From: Armatimonadota bacterium
GTDB taxonomy: Bacteria > Armatimonadota > Zipacnadia > Zipacnadales > UBA11051
Length of the DNA: 12,636 bases
Direction: 5' to 3'
Assembly: GCA_003542955.1 (NCBI GenBank)
Contig: DPJP01000288.1
Location: 13,110-25,745, forward strand
Part shown: positions 1 to 7,170 of the stretch, in pieces
Position numbering within the stretch: position 1 is the first letter of the stretch
Layout of the letters: every line of letters begins with the position of its first letter
Position numbers and translations under genes: made by a program
Notes under the pieces: generated by a model
Database searches by the model: none
Seen by the model: the letters and a program-made list of their open reading frames with translations, nothing else
What the model was told of the DNA's origin: nothing

Positions 1-128
1 TTCGAGATCGCTCTCCCGGCTGTAGGTTGGCCGTGGTGATCGAGGGCACCTGCCGACGGAGTCGGCGGCCGTGCGGCATTGGTGCGGGCCGGGGATGGCG
101 GCGAGGCGCAGCCCGAGGCCACCGCAGA

Positions 129-157
129 TTGTCCGAAGAGCGCAAATGTGGTTTAAT
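129..157 (+). promoter_or_regulatory. Candidate sigma70-like promoter for the RING-finger gene
   Basis: A -35-like TTGTCC (129-134) and a -10-like TTTAAT (152-157) are separated by exactly 17 bp. The -10 matches the consensus at 5 of 6 positions and the -35 at 4 of 6. The pair stands out in otherwise very GC-rich sequence. Transcription would begin near 164, leaving a 5' leader of about 65 nt before the ATG at 231. This argues against the more upstream in-frame starts at 27 and 156. It is a match by eye only, and no activator or operator site was recognised beside it. Confidence 0.45.
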
Positions 158-230
158 GGGGGCATTCGAGCATCTCAACGAGTCCGGCGCTGTTGCGCCG
201 GCTGTTGTCGTGTGCCGGCGGTCATCCACT

Positions 231-1094
231 ATGCGCTGTCCGTTCTGCAAACAGAACATACGCATCCAGGGCCGGTTCTGCCCGCGTTGTGGCGAGCAGA
301 TCTTCGGCCTGCCCGTGGGTCGGCCCGAGGGCGTGCCGACGCCACCGGCCGGCGCGCCCGGACAGCCCCCCGCGCCTGTGACTCCTGCGAGGCCGGTGAC
401 GCCGCCCACCTACACAAGCAGGGCACCGGCGCCAGACGCGATCGACCTCGATATCGACTTTGGCGGCGATGCGGTCGTCTCCGGCCCCGGGTATGCCGGC
501 CCCGCCCCGCCGCGCGCCACGGGTGGTACGGCCCAGCCACGGCCGGCAGACGACGAATTCGTCGGCAAGGTGTGCCCCTATTGCCGCTTCCCGATCAAGC
601 CCGGTGAGACGATCATCGTCTGCCCCGAGTGCCAGGTGCCGCATCACGAGGACTGCTGGCGTGAGAACGAGAGCTGCACCACGTACGGCTGTACGGGTGG
701 CCTGCCTGCCTCGCAGTCGTACACGCGTGGCGGCCCGTTGCCCTCGCGCGGCGGCGGCTGGTCGGTCGGCGGGCCCTCGCAGCCGTCGGTTCCACTCGCA
801 CCGCAGACGCAGGCGCGGGTCGAGAGCACCTTCCTCGAGCACCGGGCGCGCGAGCTGGAATCCCGCGCCAACAACGCGCTGGTGCTGTCAGTCCTTGGCT
901 TCCTGTGCGTCGTGCCGGCGCTGATCGGCTTCTTCATGGGTGTGGGCGTGCTCGGGCAGATTGCGCAGACGCGTGCGCTGGCCAACAGCCCGGCCCGCGG
1001 GCGCGCGCTGGCCGCCGTCATCGTCGGGCTGTTCTTCACCATCGTCGGGGTTCTGGCGCTGTTTGTGTTACCCGCGCTGTCGGGTGGCCGCTGA
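231..1094 (+). CDS. Zinc-ribbon / RING-finger-like membrane protein
   Basis: Encodes about 287 aa. The N-terminus is a zinc ribbon (CPFC at 3-6, CPRC at 17-20). A Pro/Gly/Ala-rich linker of low complexity follows (about 27-107). Next comes a RING-like treble-metal domain with Cys115, Cys118, Cys131, Cys134, His138/139, Cys142, Cys149 and Cys154, resembling the prokaryotic RING-finger family. A second low-complexity linker leads to two hydrophobic segments (about 214-245 and 260-283), like the DUF4190-type membrane hairpin. The zinc domains probably face the cytoplasm and bind protein or nucleic acid. No enzymatic function can be assigned and ubiquitin ligation should not be assumed. The start was chosen because the protein then begins directly with the zinc ribbon and lies downstream of the candidate promoter. 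No good ribosome binding site is visible; an in-frame GTG at 210 is an alternative. The domain architecture is confident, the role is not. Confidence 0.85.
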   Translation: MRCPFCKQNIRIQGRFCPRCGEQIFGLPVGRPEGVPTPPAGAPGQPPAPVTPARPVTPPTYTSRAPAPDAIDLDIDFGGDAVVSGPGYAGPAPPRATGGTAQPRPADDEFVGKVCPYCRFPIKPGETIIVCPECQVPHHEDCWRENESCTTYGCTGGLPASQSYTRGGPLPSRGGGWSVGGPSQPSVPLAPQTQARVESTFLEHRARELESRANNALVLSVLGFLCVVPALIGFFMGVGVLGQIAQTRALANSPARGRALAAVIVGLFFTIVGVLALFVLPALSGGR

Positions 1095-1219
1095 CACCCG
1101 TGGCGACAGGGCAGGCTCTCCGTTCGCGGGCCGCGTGAGGTTCGGCATGGGCGGTCCGGTGCAGGCTGAACGTTGCTTCAGGATTTCGACCGTGGAAGCG
1201 GGCAACAGGGAGGAACTCT

Positions 1220-1717
1220 ATGGACCCGCACGACATCGACGTACTCGCCGACAGACTGCTGCAGGTTGCCTACGACGCGGTCGAGGGCGATGTGAGCGTT
1301 GAACTCAGCCTCGCGGCCGTCGCGGAGTTGGCCGACCTGGATAACGGAAACGCGCAGGCGGCGTTGGAGTACCTGTGCAGCCGCAACCTGACGCGCCTCC
1401 ACGAGGAGCCCGGCATCTTCATTCTCACCGAGTACGGCGCCGCCGCGGTCGAGCTTCAGCGCAAGGACCCGGAGGTTCACCGGGCGCTCAACGACCTGGC
1501 CGTCGCCGTGCATGCCTGCGAGGCATTCGACGAGCAGACCAGGGCCGATCTGCGCGGCAGCATCGAGACTCTGCACTGCCAGCTCCGCAATCCCGAACCC
1601 GACAAGGAGCTGCTGCAGCGGGTGTGGGAGTCGATCGAGCGGCTGGCCGGCCCGGCCACGGATGAGATCGAGGCGGCGCTGAGGGCCATCCAGACGTATG
1701 GGTGGTTCCTGCGGTAG
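1220..1717 (+). CDS. Hypothetical protein with winged-helix-like N-terminal half
   Basis: Encodes 165 aa, with no signal peptide or membrane segment. Residues about 5-80 resemble a winged helix: helices (LADRLLQVAYDAVEG, LAAVAELADL, AQAALEYLCSRN) followed by a beta-wing-like IFILTEYGAAAVE, which is close to the common 'y-lTe-G' wing of MarR/PadR-type and other wHTH proteins. Residues about 85-165 are predominantly helical, with alternating charged and hydrophobic residues, and could be a dimerisation or partner-binding region. A strong Shine-Dalgarno sequence (AGGGAGG, 1207-1213) sits 6 nt before the ATG. The gene follows the RING-finger gene by 125 bp and could be cotranscribed with it or have its own promoter; none was evident. 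It may be a small regulator, but DNA binding is inferred from pattern only and the family was not recognised. Confidence 0.8.
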   Translation: MDPHDIDVLADRLLQVAYDAVEGDVSVELSLAAVAELADLDNGNAQAALEYLCSRNLTRLHEEPGIFILTEYGAAAVELQRKDPEVHRALNDLAVAVHACEAFDEQTRADLRGSIETLHCQLRNPEPDKELLQRVWESIERLAGPATDEIEAALRAIQTYGWFLR

Positions 1718-1756
1718 GCGATCCCTGGTCGTTGGCCGTTTTCGCCCTCGTCTCGA

Positions 1757-1795
1757 CGGGCTACTCCGTCTCATCCCCTGAGACGGACCAGCCCG
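1757..1795. terminator. Two-tier hairpin, possible bidirectional terminator
   Basis: The outer arms CGGGCT (1757-1762) and AGCCCG (1790-1795) pair over 6 bp. After a 2x2 internal mismatch, the inner arms TCCGTCTCA (1765-1773) and TGAGACGGA (1779-1787) pair over 9 bp around a 5-nt loop. It starts 40 bp downstream of the plus-strand stop codon. There is no following T-run on either strand, so it is not a classical intrinsic terminator. It could block or protect 3' ends, or be a structured RNA. Confidence 0.45.
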
Positions 1796-1878
1796 GACAC
1801 AGGGAGGCGAGATGACGGTTCCCCGACACCCAGAAGCCACGAAGATGTCTCGTATGCACTGCCGTTCGCCGTTTGCCC

Positions 1879-1915
1879 CCTGCCCCGCCCCGCCCGCAGG
1901 GCGGGGCGGGGCAGG
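1879..1915. repeat. Perfect 17-bp GC inverted repeat with 3-nt loop
   Basis: CCTGCCCCGCCCCGCCC (1879-1895) and GGGCGGGGCGGGGCAGG (1899-1915) are perfect reverse complements around GCA. The hairpin is extremely stable and is built from CCCCG/CGGGG units. It lies between convergent genes, a typical place for bidirectional termination or for REP/MITE-like dispersed palindromes. No T-tract follows. Only one copy exists in this window, so dispersal cannot be judged here. Confidence 0.7.
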
Positions 1916-2024
1916 AGTGAAGATCTCAGCGCGTGGAGCCCGATGCTGTGCACATGCCCATTCTCGGAGGAGAGTGTGGCAGGCGGCTGAGGTCAGGCGG
2001 CGTCCCCCTCCAGCGTGGCCGTCC

Positions 2025-2825
2025 TCATCCCTCGAGCCCGAACAGCCTCGCCGCGGTGCCGCCCCAGATCAGGTCGCGATACCTCTGCTCCATGTTCACA
2101 TGGTCCATGAAGCACTGGTAGTCGCCCTTCACGTCCTCCATCATCTCCGGGTCCACGTCCGTGCCGAAGATGATCTTCTGGTACGGGTGATTGTCGCCCA
2201 TCTTCCCGTACTGCTCGTTCTTGTGCCACCAGAGCAGCTCGTCGAGGAAGGCAGGGCCCTTCTTCTTCATCGTCGAGCCGGTGATGTCGAAGTAGACGTT
2301 CGGGTGCATCCGGGCGATCTCGCCGGCCTCCTCGTACCAGGGATTGCCCAGGTGGGCGCCGATGATGGTCAACTCCGGGAAGTTGCGGGCGATGCGGTCC
2401 AGGTGCACGGGCCGCATGCGCGCCATCGAGACGTCCCAGAAGCGGTCCATCTCCGGCTGCCGGGCGACGATCCCGAGGTGAAACAGCATCGGCAGACCCA
2501 GAGACGCGGCGCGGGCGTAGATGGGCATGTACTCGTCTGCGTCGTAGTCATTGAGCGGCTGGATGACCTTGATGCCCTTGAGGCCGAGGTCCCTGATGCG
2601 GTCGACCTCGCGAGGAGAGTCCTCCCCCAGGCGCACAAAGCCCATCGTCAGGAGGAAGTCCGGGTGGGCCGCCTGGGCCTTTGCCATCGTGTCATTGCCG
2701 ACGTCGTTGGGCGGCCATCCGGTGATGACGACCCTGTCTATGCCGAGCCGGTACGAGTGCTCGAGCAGCCGGTCCATGTACTGCTCCCAGGGCTGCCAGA
2801 GGTGGTGATGCGCGTCGATGACCAT
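2025..2825 (-). CDS. Amidohydrolase family protein (paralog 1)
   Basis: Encodes 266 aa, the size of compact amidohydrolase-2-type TIM barrels (COG2159/COG3618-like). Metal-site motifs are in the expected order: His6 and His8 in the N-terminal IDAHHH strand, His116 in FHLG, His158 in GAHLG, and Asp223 in FGTD. Relatives in this superfamily include decarboxylases (ACMSD, resorcylate, carboxyvanillate), lactonases and hydratases. The reaction could therefore be C-C bond cleavage or lactone/ester hydrolysis; the substrate cannot be told. It has no signal peptide and is likely cytoplasmic. A ribosome binding site (AAGGGGAG) lies about 7 nt before the ATG. It is the last gene of the minus-strand series, 43 bp after the DUF1284 gene, and about 72% identical to the amidohydrolase at 3333-4127 by manual alignment. 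That 43-bp gap contains the 12-bp palindrome CCGGCCGGCCGG (2855-2866). Confidence 0.9.
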   Translation of the reverse strand: MVIDAHHHLWQPWEQYMDRLLEHSYRLGIDRVVITGWPPNDVGNDTMAKAQAAHPDFLLTMGFVRLGEDSPREVDRIRDLGLKGIKVIQPLNDYDADEYMPIYARAASLGLPMLFHLGIVARQPEMDRFWDVSMARMRPVHLDRIARNFPELTIIGAHLGNPWYEEAGEIARMHPNVYFDITGSTMKKKGPAFLDELLWWHKNEQYGKMGDNHPYQKIIFGTDVDPEMMEDVKGDYQCFMDHVNMEQRYRDLIWGGTAARLFGLEG

Positions 2826-2868
2826 TGTCTACTCCCCTTCCGGGCTATCGTGTTCCGGCCGGCCGGTG

Positions 2869-3315
2869 TTATCCGGCGTCATCCGGCCACAGGCCCTCTG
2901 CAATCGCCTTGCGGTATTCCTCCCAGCCACTGGGAGACGAGCTTGTGCAGTTGGTGCAGAAGACGCTGATGTCTGGGATTCGCTCGCGAATCCGCACTTC
3001 CAGTTCCCGCGCGGGAGTGGTCTGCCCCTCCCGCAGGCCGAGCACCTCGAGGATGGCTCTGTCCCACCCGCGCAGCTTCTCGTTCTGGGCGTGTGCATCC
3101 TCGCTGCGCCCACAGCCGTCGGGTCTCTTCAACGGGCAGATGTCACAAACCTCGTCAAGGTCCGTCGCGACGGTAATCTCCATATCCGGATTGGCCTGCA
3201 GAGTCTTGAGCAACTGCGGAATCGCGTTGTCCACGCCGAAGAACTCCACCGCGGTCTCTTTGCCTGATCCGTGGAAGCAATACGTGCAGACGAGATGATG
3301 CCCTCGGATTCGCAT
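2869..3315 (-). CDS. DUF1284 domain protein, Cys-rich
   Basis: Encodes 148 aa. The start MRIRGHHLVCTYCFHG is characteristic of the DUF1284 family (usual pattern '-lRgHHLlC---f-G'). Cysteines lie at 10, 13, 57, 60, 68, 120 and 123, in three groups: CTYC, CDIC plus a third Cys in PLKRPDGC, and CTNC. This suggests an iron-sulfur or zinc site, though no such cofactor is established by the sequence. There is no signal peptide. The gene sits 17 bp downstream of one amidohydrolase and 43 bp upstream of the other, so it is almost certainly cotranscribed with both. It may supply a metal or redox function to them, but this is inference from position. The ribosome binding site is weak (AAGG about 10 nt upstream). 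Family membership is fairly sure, biochemical role unknown. Confidence 0.85.
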   Translation of the reverse strand: MRIRGHHLVCTYCFHGSGKETAVEFFGVDNAIPQLLKTLQANPDMEITVATDLDEVCDICPLKRPDGCGRSEDAHAQNEKLRGWDRAILEVLGLREGQTTPARELEVRIRERIPDISVFCTNCTSSSPSGWEEYRKAIAEGLWPDDAG

Positions 3316-3332
3316 GGCTCACCAGCCTTGGC

Positions 3333-4127
3333 CTACTCCAGCCCCAGTATCCTCGCCGCGGTGCCGCCCCAGATCATATCTCTGAAGCTCTGCTCCATGT
3401 TGACGTAGTCCATGAATGCCTGGTAGTCGTTCTGGACATCCTCCATCATGTCCGGGCCGACATCCGTGCCGAAGATGACCTTCTGGTACGGGTGGTTGTC
3501 GCCCATCTTCCCGTACTGGGCGTTCTTGTGCCACCAGAGGATGCCGTCGATGAACTCGGGCGTCTTCTTCTTCAGCGTCGAGCCGGTGAGGTCGAAGAAC
3601 ACGTTGGGGTGCATGCGGGCGACCTCGCCGGCCTCGTCATACCAGGGGTTGCCCAGGTGCGCGCCGACGATGTTGAGTTCCGGGAAGCTGCGGGCGATGC
3701 GGTCGAGGTGTACCGGCCGCATGCGGGCCATGGACACATCCAGGAACCTGTCGCGTGGGCCGCGGGCGACGATGCCGAGGTGAAACAGCATCGGCAGATT
3801 CAGCGATGCGGCGCGGGCATAGAGCGGCATGTACTCGTCGGAGTCATAATCATCCAGCGGCCGGATGACCTTGATGCCGCGTAGGCCGAGGTCCTTGATG
3901 CGGTCGACCGAACGCGGTGTCTCCTCGCCCAGGCGCATGTAGCCCAGGCTGATGATGAAGTCGGGGTTCTCCTCCTGTGCCTTCGCAAGGGTGTCGTTGT
4001 CGGCCTGCGGCGGGCCGGATGAGCACATCACAACTCGGTCGATGCCAATGGCGCGACAGACCTCGCGGAGCTTGTCCACATACGCCTGGTAGTCACGCGG
4101 CAGATGATGATGGAAGTCGATGACCAT
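3333..4127 (-). CDS. Amidohydrolase family protein (paralog 2)
   Basis: Encodes 264 aa with the same layout as the 2025-2825 protein: His6/His8 in IDFHHH, His116 in FHLG, His157 in GAHLG and Asp222 in FGTD. A one-residue gap near residue 125 is the only internal indel I needed to align the two. About 191 of 264 positions are identical. The N-terminal 70 residues, outside the metal motifs, diverge most, which may reflect different substrate loops. An excellent ribosome binding site (GGAGG) lies 8 nt before the ATG. It is 53 bp downstream of the URO-D-like gene at 4181-5254. The likely role is cytoplasmic hydrolysis or decarboxylation of a small-molecule intermediate; the substrate is unknown. 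Confidence 0.9.
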   Translation of the reverse strand: MVIDFHHHLPRDYQAYVDKLREVCRAIGIDRVVMCSSGPPQADNDTLAKAQEENPDFIISLGYMRLGEETPRSVDRIKDLGLRGIKVIRPLDDYDSDEYMPLYARAASLNLPMLFHLGIVARGPRDRFLDVSMARMRPVHLDRIARSFPELNIVGAHLGNPWYDEAGEVARMHPNVFFDLTGSTLKKKTPEFIDGILWWHKNAQYGKMGDNHPYQKVIFGTDVGPDMMEDVQNDYQAFMDYVNMEQSFRDMIWGGTAARILGLE

Positions 4128-4180
4128 ACCGGGTACCTCCTGGTTGCGCGGCGCCTTCGCCCCGTGCAGTCGAGTGTCCG

Positions 4181-5254
4181 TCAGTAGCCCTCCGGCAGGC
4201 TGAGCGGGTAGTCACGGTGCTTCATGTATGTATCGAAGCACAGGTCCCATGTGGCCGGCGAGATGTCGTGGCCGATCGAGTGTGTTCCCAGGATCAGGCC
4301 GCCCTCTCTGCCCGCCGACATGATGTGGAGTGTGTGGTCGACGACCTCATCCGGGTTGCCCCGCGGGAGGATGAGCCCGTTCGAGAGGCCCCCGAAGAAC
4401 GCCAGCTTGTCGCCGTAGCGCTCGCGGAGCTTCGCGGCATCGAGCCCGGCCTTGTACTCGACCGGGTAGATGGCATCGAAGCCGATGTCGATGAACAGGT
4501 CCAGGAGCGGGCCGACATTGCCGTCGCTGTCGATGATCACCTTCGATGCGCCGGCGGCCTTGAAGGAATCGCACATATAGGCCCATGCCGGGGCCATGAT
4601 CTTCTCGGCGGTCTGCGGGCTGAACATGGGGCCAGCAGTGCTGGCCATGTCATCGGATATCCACATGCCGGTGTCATAGAGCTTCCAGCGGTGCAGCTCC
4701 TGCAGGCCGATTGCGGTCAGGTGGTGTGCGGTGCGCATGACCTGCTCGGCGGCGAGCTTCGGGTCGCCGGCCATGTTCATGAGCAGTTCGGTTTCACCGG
4801 TCATGAAGTAGGTGCGGATGAAGGGGCCGCCGGTCTTGGCGAACACGCAGTAATCGCGCTTGAGATCCTCCATCACCGCATCGTAGGCCGCATAGCGCTG
4901 CGGGAGGTCTGGCGGGTCGAACTCACCGTACTTGAGTTCGCCTCCATCGTAGGCGCTATCGATCTGGTGCATGAAGTAGGCGTCGTCCTTGACGCGGATG
5001 GTGCGCCCCCAGCCGTCGCGCTTGATCTCGTAGCCGTCTTCCTCGCGCAGCGTGCAGGCCCTGGTCATGTACGGCGTCTCGTCGCCGACACAGACCCTGA
5101 CCGCGTCGGTGTAGTAGTCATTGATGGCCACCTCGACATCCGGGTGCGCCTGCTGCCAGAGCTGAGTGAACTCCGGCCAGAAGCTCAAGTGCAGCGGCAT
5201 GTAGTCGGGCTGCTGGAAGTTGAGTGCAGCCATCACGCGTTCGTGGTTGGTCAT
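4181..5254 (-). CDS. URO-D-like protein, divergent
   Basis: Encodes about 357 aa, the normal length for the uroporphyrinogen-decarboxylase/MtaA/CmuA fold. Family features are the opening MTNHERVMAALNFQQPDYMP, the FSPQTAEKIMAPAWAYMCDSF stretch (211-231), the strand VIIDSDGNVGPLL (239-251) and IGFDAIYPVE (257-266), and a C-terminal GGLILGTHSIGHDISP segment. The N-terminal Arg-rich MRQAGR-type motif of true HemE is absent, so a role in heme synthesis is unlikely. Where many relatives, including the two neighbours at 7262 and 8547, have HxDGD, this protein has DSDGN, so the His is replaced. It may be a methyltransferase-like or other TIM-barrel enzyme; the reaction is unknown. The ATG at 5254 is preferred over a GTG at 5275 because AGGGAG lies 7-8 nt upstream of it. 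Confidence 0.88.
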   Translation of the reverse strand: MTNHERVMAALNFQQPDYMPLHLSFWPEFTQLWQQAHPDVEVAINDYYTDAVRVCVGDETPYMTRACTLREEDGYEIKRDGWGRTIRVKDDAYFMHQIDSAYDGGELKYGEFDPPDLPQRYAAYDAVMEDLKRDYCVFAKTGGPFIRTYFMTGETELLMNMAGDPKLAAEQVMRTAHHLTAIGLQELHRWKLYDTGMWISDDMASTAGPMFSPQTAEKIMAPAWAYMCDSFKAAGASKVIIDSDGNVGPLLDLFIDIGFDAIYPVEYKAGLDAAKLRERYGDKLAFFGGLSNGLILPRGNPDEVVDHTLHIMSAGREGGLILGTHSIGHDISPATWDLCFDTYMKHRDYPLSLPEGY

Positions 5255-5314
5255 GCATGGTCTCCCTGGAGTCACTTTTCCGCGAAGGGCAGGGGGAGCA
5301 TTCCCCGCGCGGGC

Positions 5315-7162
5315 TCACGCCCCTTCGCGCTCGGTGCGTACTGTAGGCAGAACCAGCCGCGACGGATACTGCCGGCTGTGGTGGATCGTGTTGACGGCGA
5401 CGCGTCGGTCGTAGTCGGTCGACGGATTGCGTCCGGTCTGTGTGTTCACATCGAAGTGCGGCCAACTGCTGCTCGCGATGTCCAATCGCAGCCGGTGGCC
5501 CTTGAGGAAGCGATTGGCCAGCGGTCGCAGGAGGATGCGCACGAGGGCAACCTCGCCGGGCGTGAGCAGTTCGGCTTGCTCGAGCCCGTTGCGGAACTTG
5601 GCCCGCTGCACGCCCTCGGAGACGCCAAGGGCGAAGCCGCCGGGATTCTCCGCGTTACTCGGGTACACGTCGATCAGCTTGGCGATGAAGTCGGTGTCCG
5701 GAGCGTCGCTGCTGATCCACAACTCGACCACGGGGTGCCCCGCCACAATGAGGTCCTCGGCCAGCGGCTCGGTCTGGAAGACGAGTACATCCGGTCGGGC
5801 AGCCAGGGGCAGAAACGGCGGCGTGCAGCCGTGCAGGTGCGGGCCCTCGACCTGGTTCCAGGCGCCGTTGGTGCTGAGTCGCCTGGTGCCCCCCTCGCGG
5901 AGTCGCGTGCTTGTGTAGCATACGCCGGTGCTGCTGGGCACCGGGTTGTCTGGATCAGAGTGGTAGCTCGTGGTGGTGGGCCCGACATTCGGCGGGGTGG
6001 CAGTCAGGACCCCGTCGGGGGCGAGGTGGAGCTGCCGTGTTTCGTCGGCGCGGGGCGGCCAGAGGTCCGCGGTAGCCCACTCTCCCCCATGGTCCAGCAG
6101 CCCGTCGCCGGTCCTGGCGCCGGTGCCGCCGCCCATGACGAAGTACTGAGCGCGCGCCGGGAATGCTCCATTGTCATCCACGCCCTTGAGCCAGCGGTCA
6201 AACCAGCGCAGTTCGTAGTCGGGGATGAGTGTTGAGAGTTCCGCCGCCTCGCCGAAGTCTGTCTCGCCGATCTTCCGGCCGACGTTGCCGTGCGTCCAGG
6301 GACCGAACACCAGGTACTGGTTCTGGTGGCCGCGCTCGATCAGCCGCGTGAAGACCAGCGTGTCGGGGTGCGCGTACGCGTAGTGGTCGTACCAGCCGCA
6401 GATGTGCAGGGTCGGCACGTCCGGCCACAGGTCAAGATGGGCTGCCGGGGCCAGCGCCGGGTGCAGCCAGAAGTCATCGAGTGCCTCGCGGTTGATCAAC
6501 TCGAAGCTGAGGTCTTCGTACGAAGGTGCGAGTGCCAGCGGCGAGCGCCCACGCTGTAGAGGCCAGCGCTCGAGCCACTCCTCGAAGCGCATGTCGTAGA
6601 GCGCCTGCTTCACGCTCGCGTCGGCCTGCGCCTCCTTGCCATCGCCGGCCATGTAGACCATGTAGGAGATGTAGAAGACATCCAGCGCCCCTCCCTGCCG
6701 AAGCACATGGTACTTGTGAGGATAGCCGAAGTAGTGACACATGGCGGCGAGGTGCGGGGGGCGCTGAGTGGCCGCAGCCCCCTGGCTCGCCGCGCAGTAG
6801 GAGCCTCCCCACGTGCCGACCCGGCCGTCGCACTCCGGCAGCGCGGCCAGCCACTCGATCGCGTCATGGCCGTCGAGGTCCTCCTGCACGAAGGCTGTGA
6901 AGACGCCGTCGGAGGCGTAGCGCCCGCGCACATCCTGTGCGGCGACCACGTAGCCGTGCCGCGCCCAGCGCATCGCCTGCGCGCTGTTCGAGTCGCCCTT
7001 GTTGTACGGGGTCCGCAGTAACAGCGCCGGTTGCGGAGCGACGACCTTCCCCTCGCGGGCCGGCAGATAGATGTCGGTGACCAGCTCGATGCCGTCGCGC
7101 ATCGGCACGCGCACGTTGGGTCGCACAAGCACTTCGGGGTAGATGGGCTGTCGGGGCTCCAC
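5315..7162 (-). CDS. CocE/NonD-type X-Pro dipeptidyl-peptidase family hydrolase
   Basis: Encodes about 615 aa, typical for CocE-like acyl esterases. An N-terminal strand carries VPMRDGIELVTDIYLPA, then RTPYNK and QDVRGRYASDG. The nucleophile is Ser121 in GTWGGSYCAASQ. Asp259 in CGWYDHYAYA and His291 in GPWTHGN complete a Ser-Asp-His triad whose order and spacing fit cocaine esterase. The C-terminal region from about 400 on is the jelly-roll PepX_C-like domain. It hydrolyses an ester or amide bond; the natural substrate is unknown. There is no signal peptide, so it is probably cytoplasmic. The start was set at GTG 7162 because GAGG lies 8 nt upstream; GTG 7171 is in frame but overlaps that site. 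It follows the URO-D-like gene by about 100 bp, with a candidate internal promoter and an inverted repeat in the gap. Confidence 0.92.
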   Translation of the reverse strand: MEPRQPIYPEVLVRPNVRVPMRDGIELVTDIYLPAREGKVVAPQPALLLRTPYNKGDSNSAQAMRWARHGYVVAAQDVRGRYASDGVFTAFVQEDLDGHDAIEWLAALPECDGRVGTWGGSYCAASQGAAATQRPPHLAAMCHYFGYPHKYHVLRQGGALDVFYISYMVYMAGDGKEAQADASVKQALYDMRFEEWLERWPLQRGRSPLALAPSYEDLSFELINREALDDFWLHPALAPAAHLDLWPDVPTLHICGWYDHYAYAHPDTLVFTRLIERGHQNQYLVFGPWTHGNVGRKIGETDFGEAAELSTLIPDYELRWFDRWLKGVDDNGAFPARAQYFVMGGGTGARTGDGLLDHGGEWATADLWPPRADETRQLHLAPDGVLTATPPNVGPTTTSYHSDPDNPVPSSTGVCYTSTRLREGGTRRLSTNGAWNQVEGPHLHGCTPPFLPLAARPDVLVFQTEPLAEDLIVAGHPVVELWISSDAPDTDFIAKLIDVYPSNAENPGGFALGVSEGVQRAKFRNGLEQAELLTPGEVALVRILLRPLANRFLKGHRLRLDIASSSWPHFDVNTQTGRNPSTDYDRRVAVNTIHHSRQYPSRLVLPTVRTEREGA

Positions 7163-7170
7163 AGGGAACA

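Larger units (their letters stand above)
1718..2024. other. Convergent intergenic region with two hairpins
   Basis: This 307-bp gap lies between the plus-strand small protein and the minus-strand cluster, so both transcripts would end here. It contains the inverted repeats at 1757-1795 and 1879-1915. It also holds a strong Shine-Dalgarno-like AGGGAGG (1801-1807) placed 4 nt before an ATG at 1812. The frame opened there runs antisense through the amidohydrolase, and its product resembles no protein I recognise. No tRNA, promoter pair or convincing small gene was seen. Confidence 0.6.

Noticed and set aside
52..66. GCCGAC-GGA-GTCGGC hairpin near the left edge
   Set aside because: A 6-bp stem with 3-nt loop is expected by chance in this GC-rich sequence and has no clear gene context.
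231..1094. Ubiquitin-ligase role for the RING-like protein
   Set aside because: No E1, E2 or ubiquitin-like gene is nearby, and RING-like zinc folds in bacteria commonly have other roles.
1812..2969. Long plus-strand open frame (385 codons) with a good ribosome binding site
   Set aside because: From 2025 on it is the antisense of a well-supported amidohydrolase, with Val/His/Arg-rich composition typical of the complementary frame in GC-rich DNA. Only the start region is kept as a low-interest finding.
5293..5306. GGGGA/TCCCC hairpin after the CocE-like gene as terminator
   Set aside because: Only 5 bp with no T-run, in a 60-bp gap where cotranscription is more likely.
4217..6235. Plus-strand open frame of 672 codons spanning two minus-strand genes
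   Set aside because: It crosses the junction of the URO-D-like and CocE-like genes, both of which have catalytic or family motifs and ribosome binding sites on the minus strand. The plus-strand product has no recognisable domain.
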